A stretch of DNA of 19,804 nucleotides from Brevundimonas sp. GTDB lineage: Bacteria > Pseudomonadota > Alphaproteobacteria > Caulobacterales > Caulobacteraceae. A program made the position numbers and the translations under genes. The notes under the pieces were generated by a model, which was not told the origin of the DNA, ran no database searches, and worked only from the letters and a program-made list of their open reading frames with translations. Positions 13,395 to 19,804 of this stretch are shown here, piece by piece; position 1 is the stretch's first letter; the number at the start of each line of letters is the position of its first letter. The DNA lies in assembly GCA_024711185.1 (NCBI GenBank), contig JANJTI010000087.1:1-19804 (forward strand), written 5' to 3'.

Positions 13395-15283
13395 AGCCGC
13401 TCAATCCCGTCGTCGCCGAAGTCACCGCCCGCATCGTCGAGCGCAGCCGCCCGACCCGGGCCGACTACCTGCGCCGCATGGACGCCGCCGGTTCCGACAG
13501 GCCCGGCCGGGCAAAGCTCAGCTGCGCCAACTGGGCCCACGCCTTCGCCGGCCAGCCGGTGGTCGACAAGCTGACGGTCATGTCGGGGACCCAGCCCAAC
13601 GTCGGCATCGTCACCGCCTACAACGACATGCTCTCGGCCCACGTGCCGTTCGAGCGCTTTCCGCCGATCATCCGCGAGGCGGCCCGCGAGATGGGCGCCA
13701 CCGCCCAGGTCGCCGGAGCCACCCCGGCCATGTGCGACGGCGTCACCCAGGGCCGCCCGGGCATGGAGCTGTCGCTGTTCAGCCGCGACGTCATCGCCAT
13801 GTCCACCGGCGTGGCCCTGACCCACGACGCCTTTGACGCCGCCGTCTGCCTCGGCGTCTGCGACAAGATCGTGCCGGGCCTGTTCATGGGCTCGCTGGCC
13901 TTCGGCCACCTGCCGGTGGTCTTCGCCCCGGCCGGTCCCATGCCCTCGGGCATCCCCAACGCCGAGAAGGCCCGCGTCCGCGCCCTCTACGCCCAGGGCA
14001 AGGTCGACCGCCACACCCTGCTGCAGAGCGAGGTCGGCTCCTACCACTCGCCCGGCACCTGCACCTTCTACGGCACCGCCAACTCCAACCAGATGATGAT
14101 GGAGCTGGCCGGGCTGCACATGCCCTCGACCGCCTTCGTCCATCCCGAGACCGGCCTGCGCGACGCCCTGACCGCCGCCGCCGCGAAGCAGGCGGTGCGG
14201 CTCGCACGCGAAGGCCGCGGCCGCATGGCCGACGTCATCGACGAGCGCTCCATCGTCAACATGATCGTCGCCCTGCTGGCCACCGGCGGCTCGACCAACC
14301 ACGCCATCCACCTGGTGGCCATGGCCCGGGCCGCGGGCGTGCTGATCAACTGGGACGACATGGACCAGCTGTCCTCCGTCACGCCGCTGCTGGCCCGCGT
14401 CTATCCGAACGGCTCGGCCGACGTGAACGCCTTCCAGGCCGCCGGCGGCGTCGCCTTTGTCGCCCGCGAGCTGGCCGAGAACGGCCACATCCACGCCGAC
14501 GTCGAGACCATCATGGGTCGCGGCATCCACCACTATTTCCAGGAGCCCTCGCTGATCGACGGCGAGCTGGTCTGGCGCGACGGGTTGGCGGAAAGCCTCG
14601 ACACCGACATCCTCCGCCCCGCGTCCGATCCTTTCCAGAAGGACGGCGGTCTGCGGCTGGTGCAGGGCGACATCGGCCGGGCGGTGATCAAGGTCTCGGC
14701 GGTCAAGCCCGAACACCGGATCATCGAGGCCCCCGCCGCGGTGTTCGAGACCCAGGAGGAGGCCCTGCAGGCCTTCAAGGACGGCAAGCTTGATCGCGAC
14801 GTGGTCGTGGTGCTGCGCTTCCAGGGCCCGAAAGCCAACGGCATGCCCGAGCTGCACAGCCTGTCGCCGGCGCTCGGCGTGCTGCAGGATCGCGGCTTCA
14901 AGGTCGCCTTCGTCACCGACGGTCGCATGTCGGGCGCCTCGGGCAAGACCCCGGCCGCCATTCACGTCAGCCCCGAGGCGCTGGCCGGCGGGCCGCTGGC
15001 CCACGTGTGCGACGGCGACCTGATCCGCCTCGATGCCGAGGCCGGGGTGCTGACCACCGTCGGCGTCGGCGACCTGCGCGCCCGGCCAGCGGCCCGGCGC
15101 AGCGAGGCCCACGCCGCGGGCTCCGCCTGGGGCTTCGGCCGGGAGCTCTTCGGCGCGTTCCGTCAGGTGGTGAGCACGGCCGAGGAAGGCGCCTCGGTCT
15201 GCTTCACCGGCCCGCCGGCCCCGAACGGCCATGCCGACGGTCCGCCGGATCCGAACGTCGTCGACAGGGCGGTGGACGCCTGA
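13391..15283 (+). CDS. edd: phosphogluconate dehydratase
   Basis: A 630-residue IlvD/Edd-family dehydratase converting 6-phosphogluconate to 2-keto-3-deoxy-6-phosphogluconate. ATG 13391 overlaps the pgl stop by 4 nt (ATGA) and has GGAGG 7 nt upstream; an in-frame GTG at 13373 is less likely. Iron-sulfur cluster ligands are probably C45 (L-S-C-A-N-W-A-H), C157 ([11 protein letters not shown], family signature 1) and C224 ([15 protein letters not shown]). Signature 2 is [16 protein letters not shown] near residue 520. [15 protein letters not shown] and A-T-G-G-S-T-N-H are also conserved. The product KDPG needs KDPG aldolase (eda), which is not in this window. Confidence 0.97.
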   Translation: MKPLNPVVAEVTARIVERSRPTRADYLRRMDAAGSDRPGRAKLSCANWAHAFAGQPVVDKLTVMSGTQPNVGIVTAYNDMLSAHVPFERFPPIIREAAREMGATAQVAGATPAMCDGVTQGRPGMELSLFSRDVIAMSTGVALTHDAFDAAVCLGVCDKIVPGLFMGSLAFGHLPVVFAPAGPMPSGIPNAEKARVRALYAQGKVDRHTLLQSEVGSYHSPGTCTFYGTANSNQMMMELAGLHMPSTAFVHPETGLRDALTAAAAKQAVRLAREGRGRMADVIDERSIVNMIVALLATGGSTNHAIHLVAMARAAGVLINWDDMDQLSSVTPLLARVYPNGSADVNAFQAAGGVAFVARELAENGHIHADVETIMGRGIHHYFQEPSLIDGELVWRDGLAESLDTDILRPASDPFQKDGGLRLVQGDIGRAVIKVSAVKPEHRIIEAPAAVFETQEEALQAFKDGKLDRDVVVVLRFQGPKANGMPELHSLSPALGVLQDRGFKVAFVTDGRMSGASGKTPAAIHVSPEALAGGPLAHVCDGDLIRLDAEAGVLTTVGVGDLRARPAARRSEAHAAGSAWGFGRELFGAFRQVVSTAEEGASVCFTGPPAPNGHADGPPDPNVVDRAVDA

Positions 15284-15303
15284 TGCAGAGGGAAACGCAG
15301 TGA
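15283..15303 (+). other. six-codon minicistron bridging edd and glk
   Basis: ATG 15283 overlaps the edd stop (TGATG) and opens a frame encoding M-Q-R-E-T-Q. It ends at a TGA that overlaps the glk GTG start (GTGA). Its own sequence contains the GAGGG that serves as glk ribosome binding site. It may be a coupling device for re-initiating ribosomes, or chance. Confidence 0.3.
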
Positions 15304-16277
15304 CCGTGGCCTGGGACAAGACCCTTCTGGTCGGCGATGTGGGCGGCACCAACGCCCGCTTCGCCATCGCCCACATGATCGAGGGCAAGCCGGTGCTCGA
15401 GCACCACGAGAGCTTCAAGGGCGCCGACCATCCGACCTTCCTCGGCGCGGTTCAGGCGTTCATCGACGGCTGCGAGGTCAAACCCAGCGCCGGCGTCATC
15501 GCTGTGGCGGGTCCCGTCACCGACGGTGAGATCGACCTGACCAATTCCCACTGGCGGCTGTCCGAGGCGCAGCTCGAGACGCTCGGCCTCAGGCCGGCCC
15601 GGCTGATCAACGATTTCGAGGCCCTGGCCTGGGGCGCGCCGATCGTGCCCGCGGACGAACTGGCCTCGCTCGGCGGTCCCGACGCGGGCGACCCCGACAG
15701 CGCCATCGCCGTGCTCGGACCGGGCACCGGCTTCGGCGTCTCCGCCCTGATCCGCGACGGCCGCGGCCGCGAGATGGCCATGCCGTCCGAGGGCGGCCAC
15801 GCCTGCTTCGCCCCCGGCGATCCGATCGAGGACGAGATCCTGCGCATCCTGCGTCGCCGCTACGACCGGGTATCCATCGAACGGCTGATCTGCGGGCCCG
15901 GCCTGCTCAACATGCACCGGGCCCTGGCCGAGATCGACGGGCGGGAGACCCACATCGACGACCCGGCCGAGATCACCGCCCAGGCGCTGGAGGATCCGCG
16001 CAGCCCCTGCGGCGCCACCCTCGCCCGCTTCTGCGCCATCCTCGGCGCCGTGGCCGGGGACATCGCCCTGACCACCGGCGCCCGCGGCGGCGTCTACATC
16101 GCCGGCGGCATCGCCCCGCGCATCCTGCCCTTCCTGCAGGCCAGCCCGTTCCGCGAGCGCTTCGAACGCAAGGGGCGGTTCACCGACTACATGAAGGCCA
16201 TCCCGACCCGGGTCATCCTGCACAAACACGCGGCCCTGCTGGGCGCGGCCCGCGTGGCCTTCGCCGACGCCGGCTGA
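15300..16277 (+). CDS. glk: glucokinase
   Basis: A 325-residue ATP-dependent glucokinase of the E. coli Glk type, phosphorylating free glucose so it can feed zwf. GTG 15300 was chosen because GAGG lies 8 nt upstream and the protein then begins V-T-V-A-W-D-K just before the phosphate-binding loop [10 protein letters not shown] (11-20). An upstream in-frame ATG at 15231 lies well inside edd. Other blocks are V-A-G-P-V-T-D-G and L-T-N-S-H-W (glucose binding), [11 protein letters not shown] with the catalytic Asp in [21 protein letters not shown] and I-A-G-G-I-A-P-R-I. It is the last gene of the zwf-pgl-edd-glk operon, as known in Caulobacter. Confidence 0.96.
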   Translation: MTVAWDKTLLVGDVGGTNARFAIAHMIEGKPVLEHHESFKGADHPTFLGAVQAFIDGCEVKPSAGVIAVAGPVTDGEIDLTNSHWRLSEAQLETLGLRPARLINDFEALAWGAPIVPADELASLGGPDAGDPDSAIAVLGPGTGFGVSALIRDGRGREMAMPSEGGHACFAPGDPIEDEILRILRRRYDRVSIERLICGPGLLNMHRALAEIDGRETHIDDPAEITAQALEDPRSPCGATLARFCAILGAVAGDIALTTGARGGVYIAGGIAPRILPFLQASPFRERFERKGRFTDYMKAIPTRVILHKHAALLGAARVAFADAG

Positions 16278-16303
16278 CGAACTGTCGGCCGCCTCACATT
16301 TTT
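16269..16303 (+). terminator. possible weak terminator after glk
   Basis: GCCGGC (16269-16274) pairs with GTCGGC (16284-16289), including one G-T pair, around the glk stop codon. A TTTTT run follows only after a further 9 nt. This spacing is long for an intrinsic terminator, so the call is tentative. Confidence 0.3.
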
Positions 16304-16315
16304 ATCACGGCGGCG

Positions 16316-16340
16316 TGAACCTTCCGGGAAGCGTGGCGTT
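16316..16340 (+). promoter_or_regulatory. candidate EcfG/SigT general-stress promoter
   Basis: TGAAC (16316-16320), a 16-nt spacer and CGTT (16337-16340) match the alphaproteobacterial EcfG consensus GGAAC-N16/17-CGTT except for the first base. It lies 35 nt before the start of the small lipoprotein gene, the right distance for its promoter. The start site would fall near 16347. Confidence 0.55.
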
Positions 16341-16344
16341 TCAG

Positions 16345-16369
16345 CAGTCCCAATCCATCGGAGGGACTG
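16345..16369 (+). promoter_or_regulatory. inverted repeat covering the lipoprotein ribosome binding site
   Basis: CAGTCCC (16345-16351) pairs perfectly with GGGACTG (16363-16369) across an 11-nt loop. The right arm covers half of the GGAGGG ribosome binding site (16360-16365). If a transcript started upstream of 16345, the stem would hide the site. A start near 16347 would truncate the left arm, so the repeat might instead be a protein-binding site. Confidence 0.35.
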
Positions 16370-16375
16370 TTCCCA

Positions 16376-16639
16376 ATGCGCAAGTTCATCATCGCCGCCG
16401 CCGCCACCTTCGCCGTCGCCGGTCTCGCCGCCTGCGGCGAGAGCGCCGCCGACCGTCAGGCCGAGCAGCAGGCCGACGCCCTCGAGGCGCAGGCCGCCGC
16501 CACGCCGAACGAGGCCGAGGAAACCCGCCTCAACGAGAAGGCGGACATGATCGAGCAGCAGGCCGGCAACGCCGACGGCGGCCTGACCACCGAGAACACC
16601 CCGAACACCTCGCCCAGCACGGCGAACCCGGGCCAGTAA
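16376..16639 (+). CDS. small Ala/Glu-rich lipoprotein
   Basis: An 87-residue protein with a lipoprotein signal: M-R-K, a hydrophobic stretch, then G-L-A-A-C with lipidated Cys at residue 20, followed by Gly. Ribosome binding site GGAGGG lies 10 nt before ATG 16376. Residues about 21-65 are rich in Ala, Glu and Gln with a likely helical, coiled-coil-like character; the tail is Thr/Asn/Pro-rich and probably disordered. No family was recognised. The single-gene unit has a candidate EcfG promoter in front and a strong terminator behind, suggesting a stress-induced envelope protein. Function unknown. Confidence 0.8.
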   Translation: MRKFIIAAAATFAVAGLAACGESAADRQAEQQADALEAQAAATPNEAEETRLNEKADMIEQQAGNADGGLTTENTPNTSPSTANPGQ

Positions 16640-16656
16640 GGACCGTCGTTCGGATC

Positions 16657-16688
16657 AGGCCCCCGTCGCTCGCGGCGGGGGCCTTTTT
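16657..16688 (+). terminator. strong intrinsic terminator
   Basis: AGGCCCCCG (16657-16665) pairs with CGGGGGCCT (16676-16684), with additional inner T-G and C-G pairs and a small loop, followed directly by TTTTT (16684-16688). It ends the lipoprotein transcript 17 nt after its stop codon. It lies between convergent genes, but the T-run serves only the + strand. Confidence 0.9.
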
Positions 16689-16704
16689 CATGCGCGAGGG
16701 CTGC

Positions 16705-17121
16705 TCAGTCGACGCAGATCGCCGGCTCGGCCCGGCCGTTCTCGATGCTGGCGTAGCAGCCGAAGCGGCTGCTGTCGGCCTGGCAACGTCCGACCGCCGC
16801 CGCGCCCGCGGTCGGGAACGGCGCCGCTTCGATCCGGCAGTCGCCCAGGCAGTCGTCGCCATCGGTGCAGCGCTTGCCGGCGTCCGCGTAGCTGACGACG
16901 CATTGCAGCGTCTGCATCCGCCCCTGCGGCGTCATACGTCCGCCGCGCGCCTCGCAGTCCGACGCCTCGGTCCGTTCCGGCACCCGCACCGCCGGCGGCA
17001 CGTCGGTGGTGTCGACGTCGCGCACCACCGGCGGATCCTGGTCGCTCTCGGCGAGCGTCGCCGGCATCGGCTGGCAGGCGACCGCCAGCGCGGCGGCGAA
17101 GACGATCAGCAACCTCTTCAT
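16705..17121 (-). CDS. cysteine-rich putative lipoprotein coupled to hmgA
   Basis: A 138-residue protein starting at ATG 17121, which overlaps the hmgA stop by 4 nt (ATGA). The N-terminus [16 protein letters not shown] fits a signal peptide with probable lipidated C16, although the -3 residue is Ala rather than the preferred Leu. A Pro/Asp-rich linker (17-53) leads to a compact domain with eight cysteines (C56, C74, C85, C91, C95, C113, C122, C136), enough for four disulfides. Recognisable stretches are [18 protein letters not shown] and [12 protein letters not shown] do not recognise a named family. Overlap with hmgA indicates co-translation, but why an envelope protein accompanies a cytosolic tyrosine-catabolism enzyme is unclear. 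Confidence 0.78.
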   Translation of the reverse strand: MKRLLIVFAAALAVACQPMPATLAESDQDPPVVRDVDTTDVPPAVRVPERTEASDCEARGGRMTPQGRMQTLQCVVSYADAGKRCTDGDDCLGDCRIEAAPFPTAGAAAVGRCQADSSRFGCYASIENGRAEPAICVD

Positions 17122-18416
17122 CCGACCATCCCCTTCTCGAACCCGGTCCAGACGTCGTCGTAGTCCAGCTGCATGGTCGGACTGCTCTGGGCCCATTCCG
17201 TGGTGCGGATCGGCATCCGGCTTTCGAACATGAAGGCCAGGGTGTTCTCGATTTTCACGGGCTTCAGGTCGGCCTTCACCGCCTTTTCGTAGCTGGCCTG
17301 GTCCGGGCCGTGGCCGCTCATGCAGTTGTGCAGGCTGGCGCCGCCGGGGGCGAAACCGCCCTCCTTGGCGTCGTACTCGCCGAACACCAGCCCCATGAAC
17401 TCGCTCATCACGTTGCGGTGGAACCACGGCGGCCGGAAGGTGTCCTCGGCCACCATCCAGCGCGGCGGGAAGATCACGAAGTCGCAGTTGGCCGTCCACG
17501 CAGTGTCCGACGGCGAGGTCAGCACCGTGAAGATCGACGGGTCCGGATGGTCGTAGCTGACCGTGCCGATCGTGTTGAACGTCGCCGTGTCATACCTGTA
17601 GGGCGCGAGGTTGCCGTGCCAGCCGACCACGTCCAGCGGGCTGTGCGCGAAGGTCGTGCTCCACAGCCGGCCGCCGAACTTCTGCACGCACTCGGTCGGG
17701 CGATCCACGTCCTCGAACCAGGCGGCCGAGGTCTCGAAGTCGCGGGGATTGGCCAAGCCATTGGCCCCGATCGGCCCCAGGTCCGGGATGCGGAAGATGG
17801 CCCCGTAGTTCTCGCAGACGTAGCCGCGGATCTCGCCCTCGCACTCCACCCGGAAGCGCACTCCACGCGGGATGACCACGATCTCGCCCGGACGGGCGTC
17901 GAGGCGTCCCATCTCCGTGACGAACACCTGTTGTCCCGCCTGCGGGACGATCAGCAGCTCGCCGTCGGCGCAGTAGAACACCCGGTCGATCATCGACCGG
18001 TTTGCCGCGTACAGGTGGATGCCGATCCCCGCCGCAGCGTCCGGATCGCCGTTGCCGCCGTAGGTCACCAGCCCTTCGACCCAGTCGGTGGGCGCGGTCG
18101 GCATGGGCAGGGGGTCCCAGCGCATACGGTTGGGCGACGGCGGGGCGTCCGTGAACGGCCCGGAGCGCACCTTGCCCTGCGCGAAGGGCTTGTACGCCGG
18201 GTGCTGCGCCGACGGCCGCAGCCGGTACAGCCAGCTGCGCCGGTTCTCGCTGCGCGGGGCCGTGAACGCCGTTCCCGACAGCTGCTCGGCGTAGAGGCCG
18301 AGCCTGTGCCGCTGCGGCGAGTTCCGCCCCTCCGGCAGCGCCCCCTCCACCGCTTCGGTCGAGAAGTGATTGCCGAACCCCGGCATCCAGGCAGGCGCGT
18401 TGGCTCGCGTCGTCAT
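17118..18416 (-). CDS. hmgA: homogentisate 1,2-dioxygenase
   Basis: A 432-residue Fe(II) enzyme that opens the ring of homogentisate to maleylacetoacetate in phenylalanine/tyrosine breakdown. The start is ATG 18416, giving [18 protein letters not shown]; a GGGAGA lies upstream as ribosome binding site, and the earlier in-frame GTG 18482 adds an unconserved leader. Iron ligands by analogy with human HGD (H335, E341, H371) are H333 and E339 in [12 protein letters not shown] and H369 in S-G-H-G-P-D. G-F-G-N-H-F, R-S-W-L-Y-R and V-I-P-R-G-V-R-F are conserved family blocks. Length is normal. The other genes of the pathway (hmgB/hmgC, hpd) are not in the window. Confidence 0.97.
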   Translation of the reverse strand: MTTRANAPAWMPGFGNHFSTEAVEGALPEGRNSPQRHRLGLYAEQLSGTAFTAPRSENRRSWLYRLRPSAQHPAYKPFAQGKVRSGPFTDAPPSPNRMRWDPLPMPTAPTDWVEGLVTYGGNGDPDAAAGIGIHLYAANRSMIDRVFYCADGELLIVPQAGQQVFVTEMGRLDARPGEIVVIPRGVRFRVECEGEIRGYVCENYGAIFRIPDLGPIGANGLANPRDFETSAAWFEDVDRPTECVQKFGGRLWSTTFAHSPLDVVGWHGNLAPYRYDTATFNTIGTVSYDHPDPSIFTVLTSPSDTAWTANCDFVIFPPRWMVAEDTFRPPWFHRNVMSEFMGLVFGEYDAKEGGFAPGGASLHNCMSGHGPDQASYEKAVKADLKPVKIENTLAFMFESRMPIRTTEWAQSSPTMQLDYDDVWTGFEKGMVG

Positions 18417-18426
18417 GTGCGTTTGT

Positions 18427-18440
18427 CTCCCGTCCGGGAG
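18427..18440 (-). promoter_or_regulatory. palindrome CTCCCG-TC-CGGGAG in the hmgA leader
   Basis: Perfect 6-bp arms separated by 2 nt, 11 nt upstream of ATG 18416. On the transcript the proximal arm contains the GGGAGA proposed as ribosome binding site. It could be an operator or a leader structure; no known regulator motif was recognised. Confidence 0.3.
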
Positions 18441-18501
18441 ATTTAGCCCCCGGGGGATGACCCCGCCACCCCCGGAAAACACCTTAGCTGTTGCGGGCGG
18501 C

Positions 18502-18680
18502 TCACCTCCCCGTCGGCGAAGGCCGATGGGGAGGACAGATCGCGAAGCGATCAGGAGGGGGCGGCGCAGACGGAAAGATCAGACGGCGCCTCCAACGGCC
18601 GCCGCCGGCGCCGCCCCCTCCTGGTCGCCGCTGACGCGTCGACCTGTCCTCCCCGTTCGCCTGCGCGAGCGGGGAGGTGA
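18502..18680. repeat. REP-like inverted pair of palindromic elements
   Basis: Two related units face each other. Unit A (+, from 18502) and unit B (-, from 18680) both run TCACCTCCCC, hairpin, GGGGAGGACAG, spacer, AGGAGGGGGCGGCGC. Matching arms are 18502-18511 with 18671-18680 (10 bp), 18528-18538 with 18644-18654 (11 bp) and 18553-18567 with 18608-18622 (15 bp), all perfect. Each unit also folds alone: 18505-18534 has a 13-bp stem with a GAAG loop, and 18648-18677 has a 13-bp stem with a CTGC loop. There is no reading frame of interest. It fills most of the 275-nt gap between the acyl-CoA dehydrogenase gene and hmgA. It resembles BIME-type REP clusters; multi-copy status needs the genome. 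Confidence 0.8.
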
Positions 18681-18691
18681 CCGCACAGCCC

Positions 18692-19804
18692 TCAGAATCC
18701 CTGGCTTCGCGCCAGCCGCTCCTGATGGAACCCCGCATCCCCCAGCAGTTCGTTCAGCACCCGCACCCGCTTCATGAACAGGCCGACGTCGAACTCGTCG
18801 GTCATGCCGACGCCGCCGTGCATCTGCACCGCCTCCTGCACCGCCAGCTCGGCCACCCGGCCCGCCTTGGCCTTGGCCACGGACACGGCCAGCGCCGCGT
18901 CCTCGCGCCCGGCGTCGAGCGCCTGCAGCGCCCCCAGCACGGCGGCCCTGGCGATCTCCAGCTCGGTGAACAGGTGGGCGGCCCGGTGCTGCAGGGCCTG
19001 GAACTCGCCGATGAATCTCCCGAACTGCTGGCGGGTGCGGAGGTAGTCGAGGGTGATCCGGAAGGCCTCGTCGCCGGCCCCGGTCAGCGACGCCGCCGCG
19101 CAGGCCCGGCCCAGGTTCAGCGCCCCTTCCAGCCGCGCTTCGCCGTCCTGAAGCGACCCGATCACGGCGTCGGCGTCGACCTCCACATCGGTAAGGGTCA
19201 CCCGCGCCGCATTGTGCGCATCGACCATCAACGTGCGCTCGACCCCGACGCCCGCCGTCTTCGGATCGACCAGAAAAAGGCCGAGCCCCTCTTCGGTCCG
19301 CGCCGCGACGATCAGGGCGTCGGCGACATGGCCGTCCAGCACCATGGCCTTGGCCCCGTTCAGCCGGAAGCCGTTGCCCGAGCGCGACGCCGTCGCCGCG
19401 ATCCGCACCGGCGCGTGCTTGGCCCCCTCGTCGACGGCCAGCGAGACGATGGCCTCTCCCGCCGCGATGCGCGGCAGCCAGGCCGCCTGCTGCGCCTCCG
19501 AGCCGCCCTCCAGCACCGTCGCCGCCAGCACCGCCGAGCCCATGAAGGGCGACGGCGTCAGTGTCCGCCCCAGCGCCTCGGCCACCACGCCCGCCTCGAC
19601 CGCGCCAAGGCCGGAACCGCCGTGTTCCTCGGGGATGACCACCCCCGCGAAGCCCATCTCCCCGAACGCCCGCCACAGCTGGCGCGACACGCCCTCGGGG
19701 TCGCGGCTGTCGCGCAGCTTGCGCAGATGCGAGATCGGCGCCTGCTCGGCCAGGAAGCCGTCCGCGGCCCCCTTCAGCATCGTCTGCTCTTCGGTCAGGA
19801 TCAG
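18692..19804 (-). CDS. acyl-CoA dehydrogenase family protein (5' end outside window)
   Basis: The frame is open through the window end; visible residues begin L-I-L-T-E-E-Q-T-M-L, close to the usual N-terminus (often M-x-L-x-L-T-E-E-Q), so only a few residues are missing and an ATG at 19780 is not the likely start. Family signs are P-E-E-H-G-G-S-G-L-G, R-T-R-Q-Q-F-G-R-F-I-G-E-F-Q-A-L-Q-H (FAD-contacting helix) and V-Q-M-H-G-G-V-G-M-T-D-E. It would bind FAD and an acyl-CoA or related CoA thioester. The central S-L-A-V-D-E-G-A segment is degenerate compared with the usual A-x-T-E-x-x-x-G-S-D. No catalytic Glu is seen in a C-terminal Y-E-G-T motif, nor at the isovaleryl-CoA dehydrogenase-type position (A-L-N-L-G-R-A-C-A-A-A). 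It resembles the smaller or non-catalytic partners of heteromeric enzymes such as FadE28-type subunits. Substrate unknown. Confidence 0.88.
   Translation of the reverse strand: MILTEEQTMLKGAADGFLAEQAPISHLRKLRDSRDPEGVSRQLWRAFGEMGFAGVVIPEEHGGSGLGAVEAGVVAEALGRTLTPSPFMGSAVLAATVLEGGSEAQQAAWLPRIAAGEAIVSLAVDEGAKHAPVRIAATASRSGNGFRLNGAKAMVLDGHVADALIVAARTEEGLGLFLVDPKTAGVGVERTLMVDAHNAARVTLTDVEVDADAVIGSLQDGEARLEGALNLGRACAAASLTGAGDEAFRITLDYLRTRQQFGRFIGEFQALQHRAAHLFTELEIARAAVLGALQALDAGREDAALAVSVAKAKAGRVAELAVQEAVQMHGGVGMTDEFDVGLFMKRVRVLNELLGDAGFHQERLARSQGF

Noticed and set aside
12983..15418. 811-codon open frame on the minus strand
   Set aside because: It is antisense to edd and pgl, whose + strand products have full catalytic motifs. 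Its translation is Gly/Ala/Val/His-rich low-complexity sequence with no domain, typical of GC-rich shadow frames.
1..19804. CRISPR array, tRNA/rRNA genes, insertion sequences or phage genes
   Set aside because: No regularly spaced direct repeats, no cloverleaf or rRNA-like stretch, and no transposase or integrase reading frame were found; base composition looks even across the window.

Overview
The window is very GC-rich, densely coded, and reads like an alphaproteobacterium of the Caulobacterales (Brevundimonas/Caulobacter-like). This is an inference from three things: the zwf-pgl-edd-glk Entner-Doudoroff operon, an EcfG (SigT)-like promoter, and a REP-like palindromic element of a kind I associate with this group. 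No rRNA, tRNA, CRISPR array, transposase or phage gene was seen. No gene-free stretch exceeds 300 bases; the largest (18417-18691) is mostly the palindromic element.

Region 1 (2-5708, + strand) is an iron-type redox operon. It holds the C-terminal half of a TonB-dependent receptor, a PepSY-associated three-helix membrane protein, a DUF2271 periplasmic protein, a DUF4198 periplasmic protein, an ApbE flavin transferase, and a membrane-anchored flavodoxin/ferredoxin-reductase-like flavoprotein. Genes are packed with short gaps or overlaps. The DUF2271 protein carries a D-G-V-S-S-A-T stretch resembling the ApbE flavinylation motif. The likely logic is NADPH electrons passing from the flavoprotein through the PepSY helices to covalently bound FMN on DUF2271 in the periplasm, possibly to reduce a ferric chelate imported by the receptor.

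Region 2 (5712-10047, - strand) is a second iron module: a NAD(P)H-dependent FAD reductase of the ferredoxin-reductase type, a catecholate-type TonB-dependent siderophore receptor, and a PiuC/YbiX-type Fe(II)/2-oxoglutarate dioxygenase. A Fur-box-like palindrome overlaps a candidate -10 element before the receptor, and a 14-bp perfect hairpin separates receptor and dioxygenase genes. A Fur-like site also lies just before the PepSY gene of region 1.

Region 3 (10170-11054, + strand) encodes one secreted protein made of two copies of a roughly 120-residue beta-rich, PPC-like domain. Region 4 (11228-16277, + strand) is the overlapping operon zwf-pgl-edd-glk, covering glucose to KDPG; the aldolase gene eda is not in the window. 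Region 5 (16376-16639) is a small lipoprotein gene with an EcfG-like promoter and a strong intrinsic terminator.

Region 6 (16705-18416, - strand) pairs homogentisate 1,2-dioxygenase with a cysteine-rich lipoprotein gene overlapping it by 4 nt. Upstream lies the REP-like inverted pair, then an acyl-CoA dehydrogenase-family gene cut by the window end.
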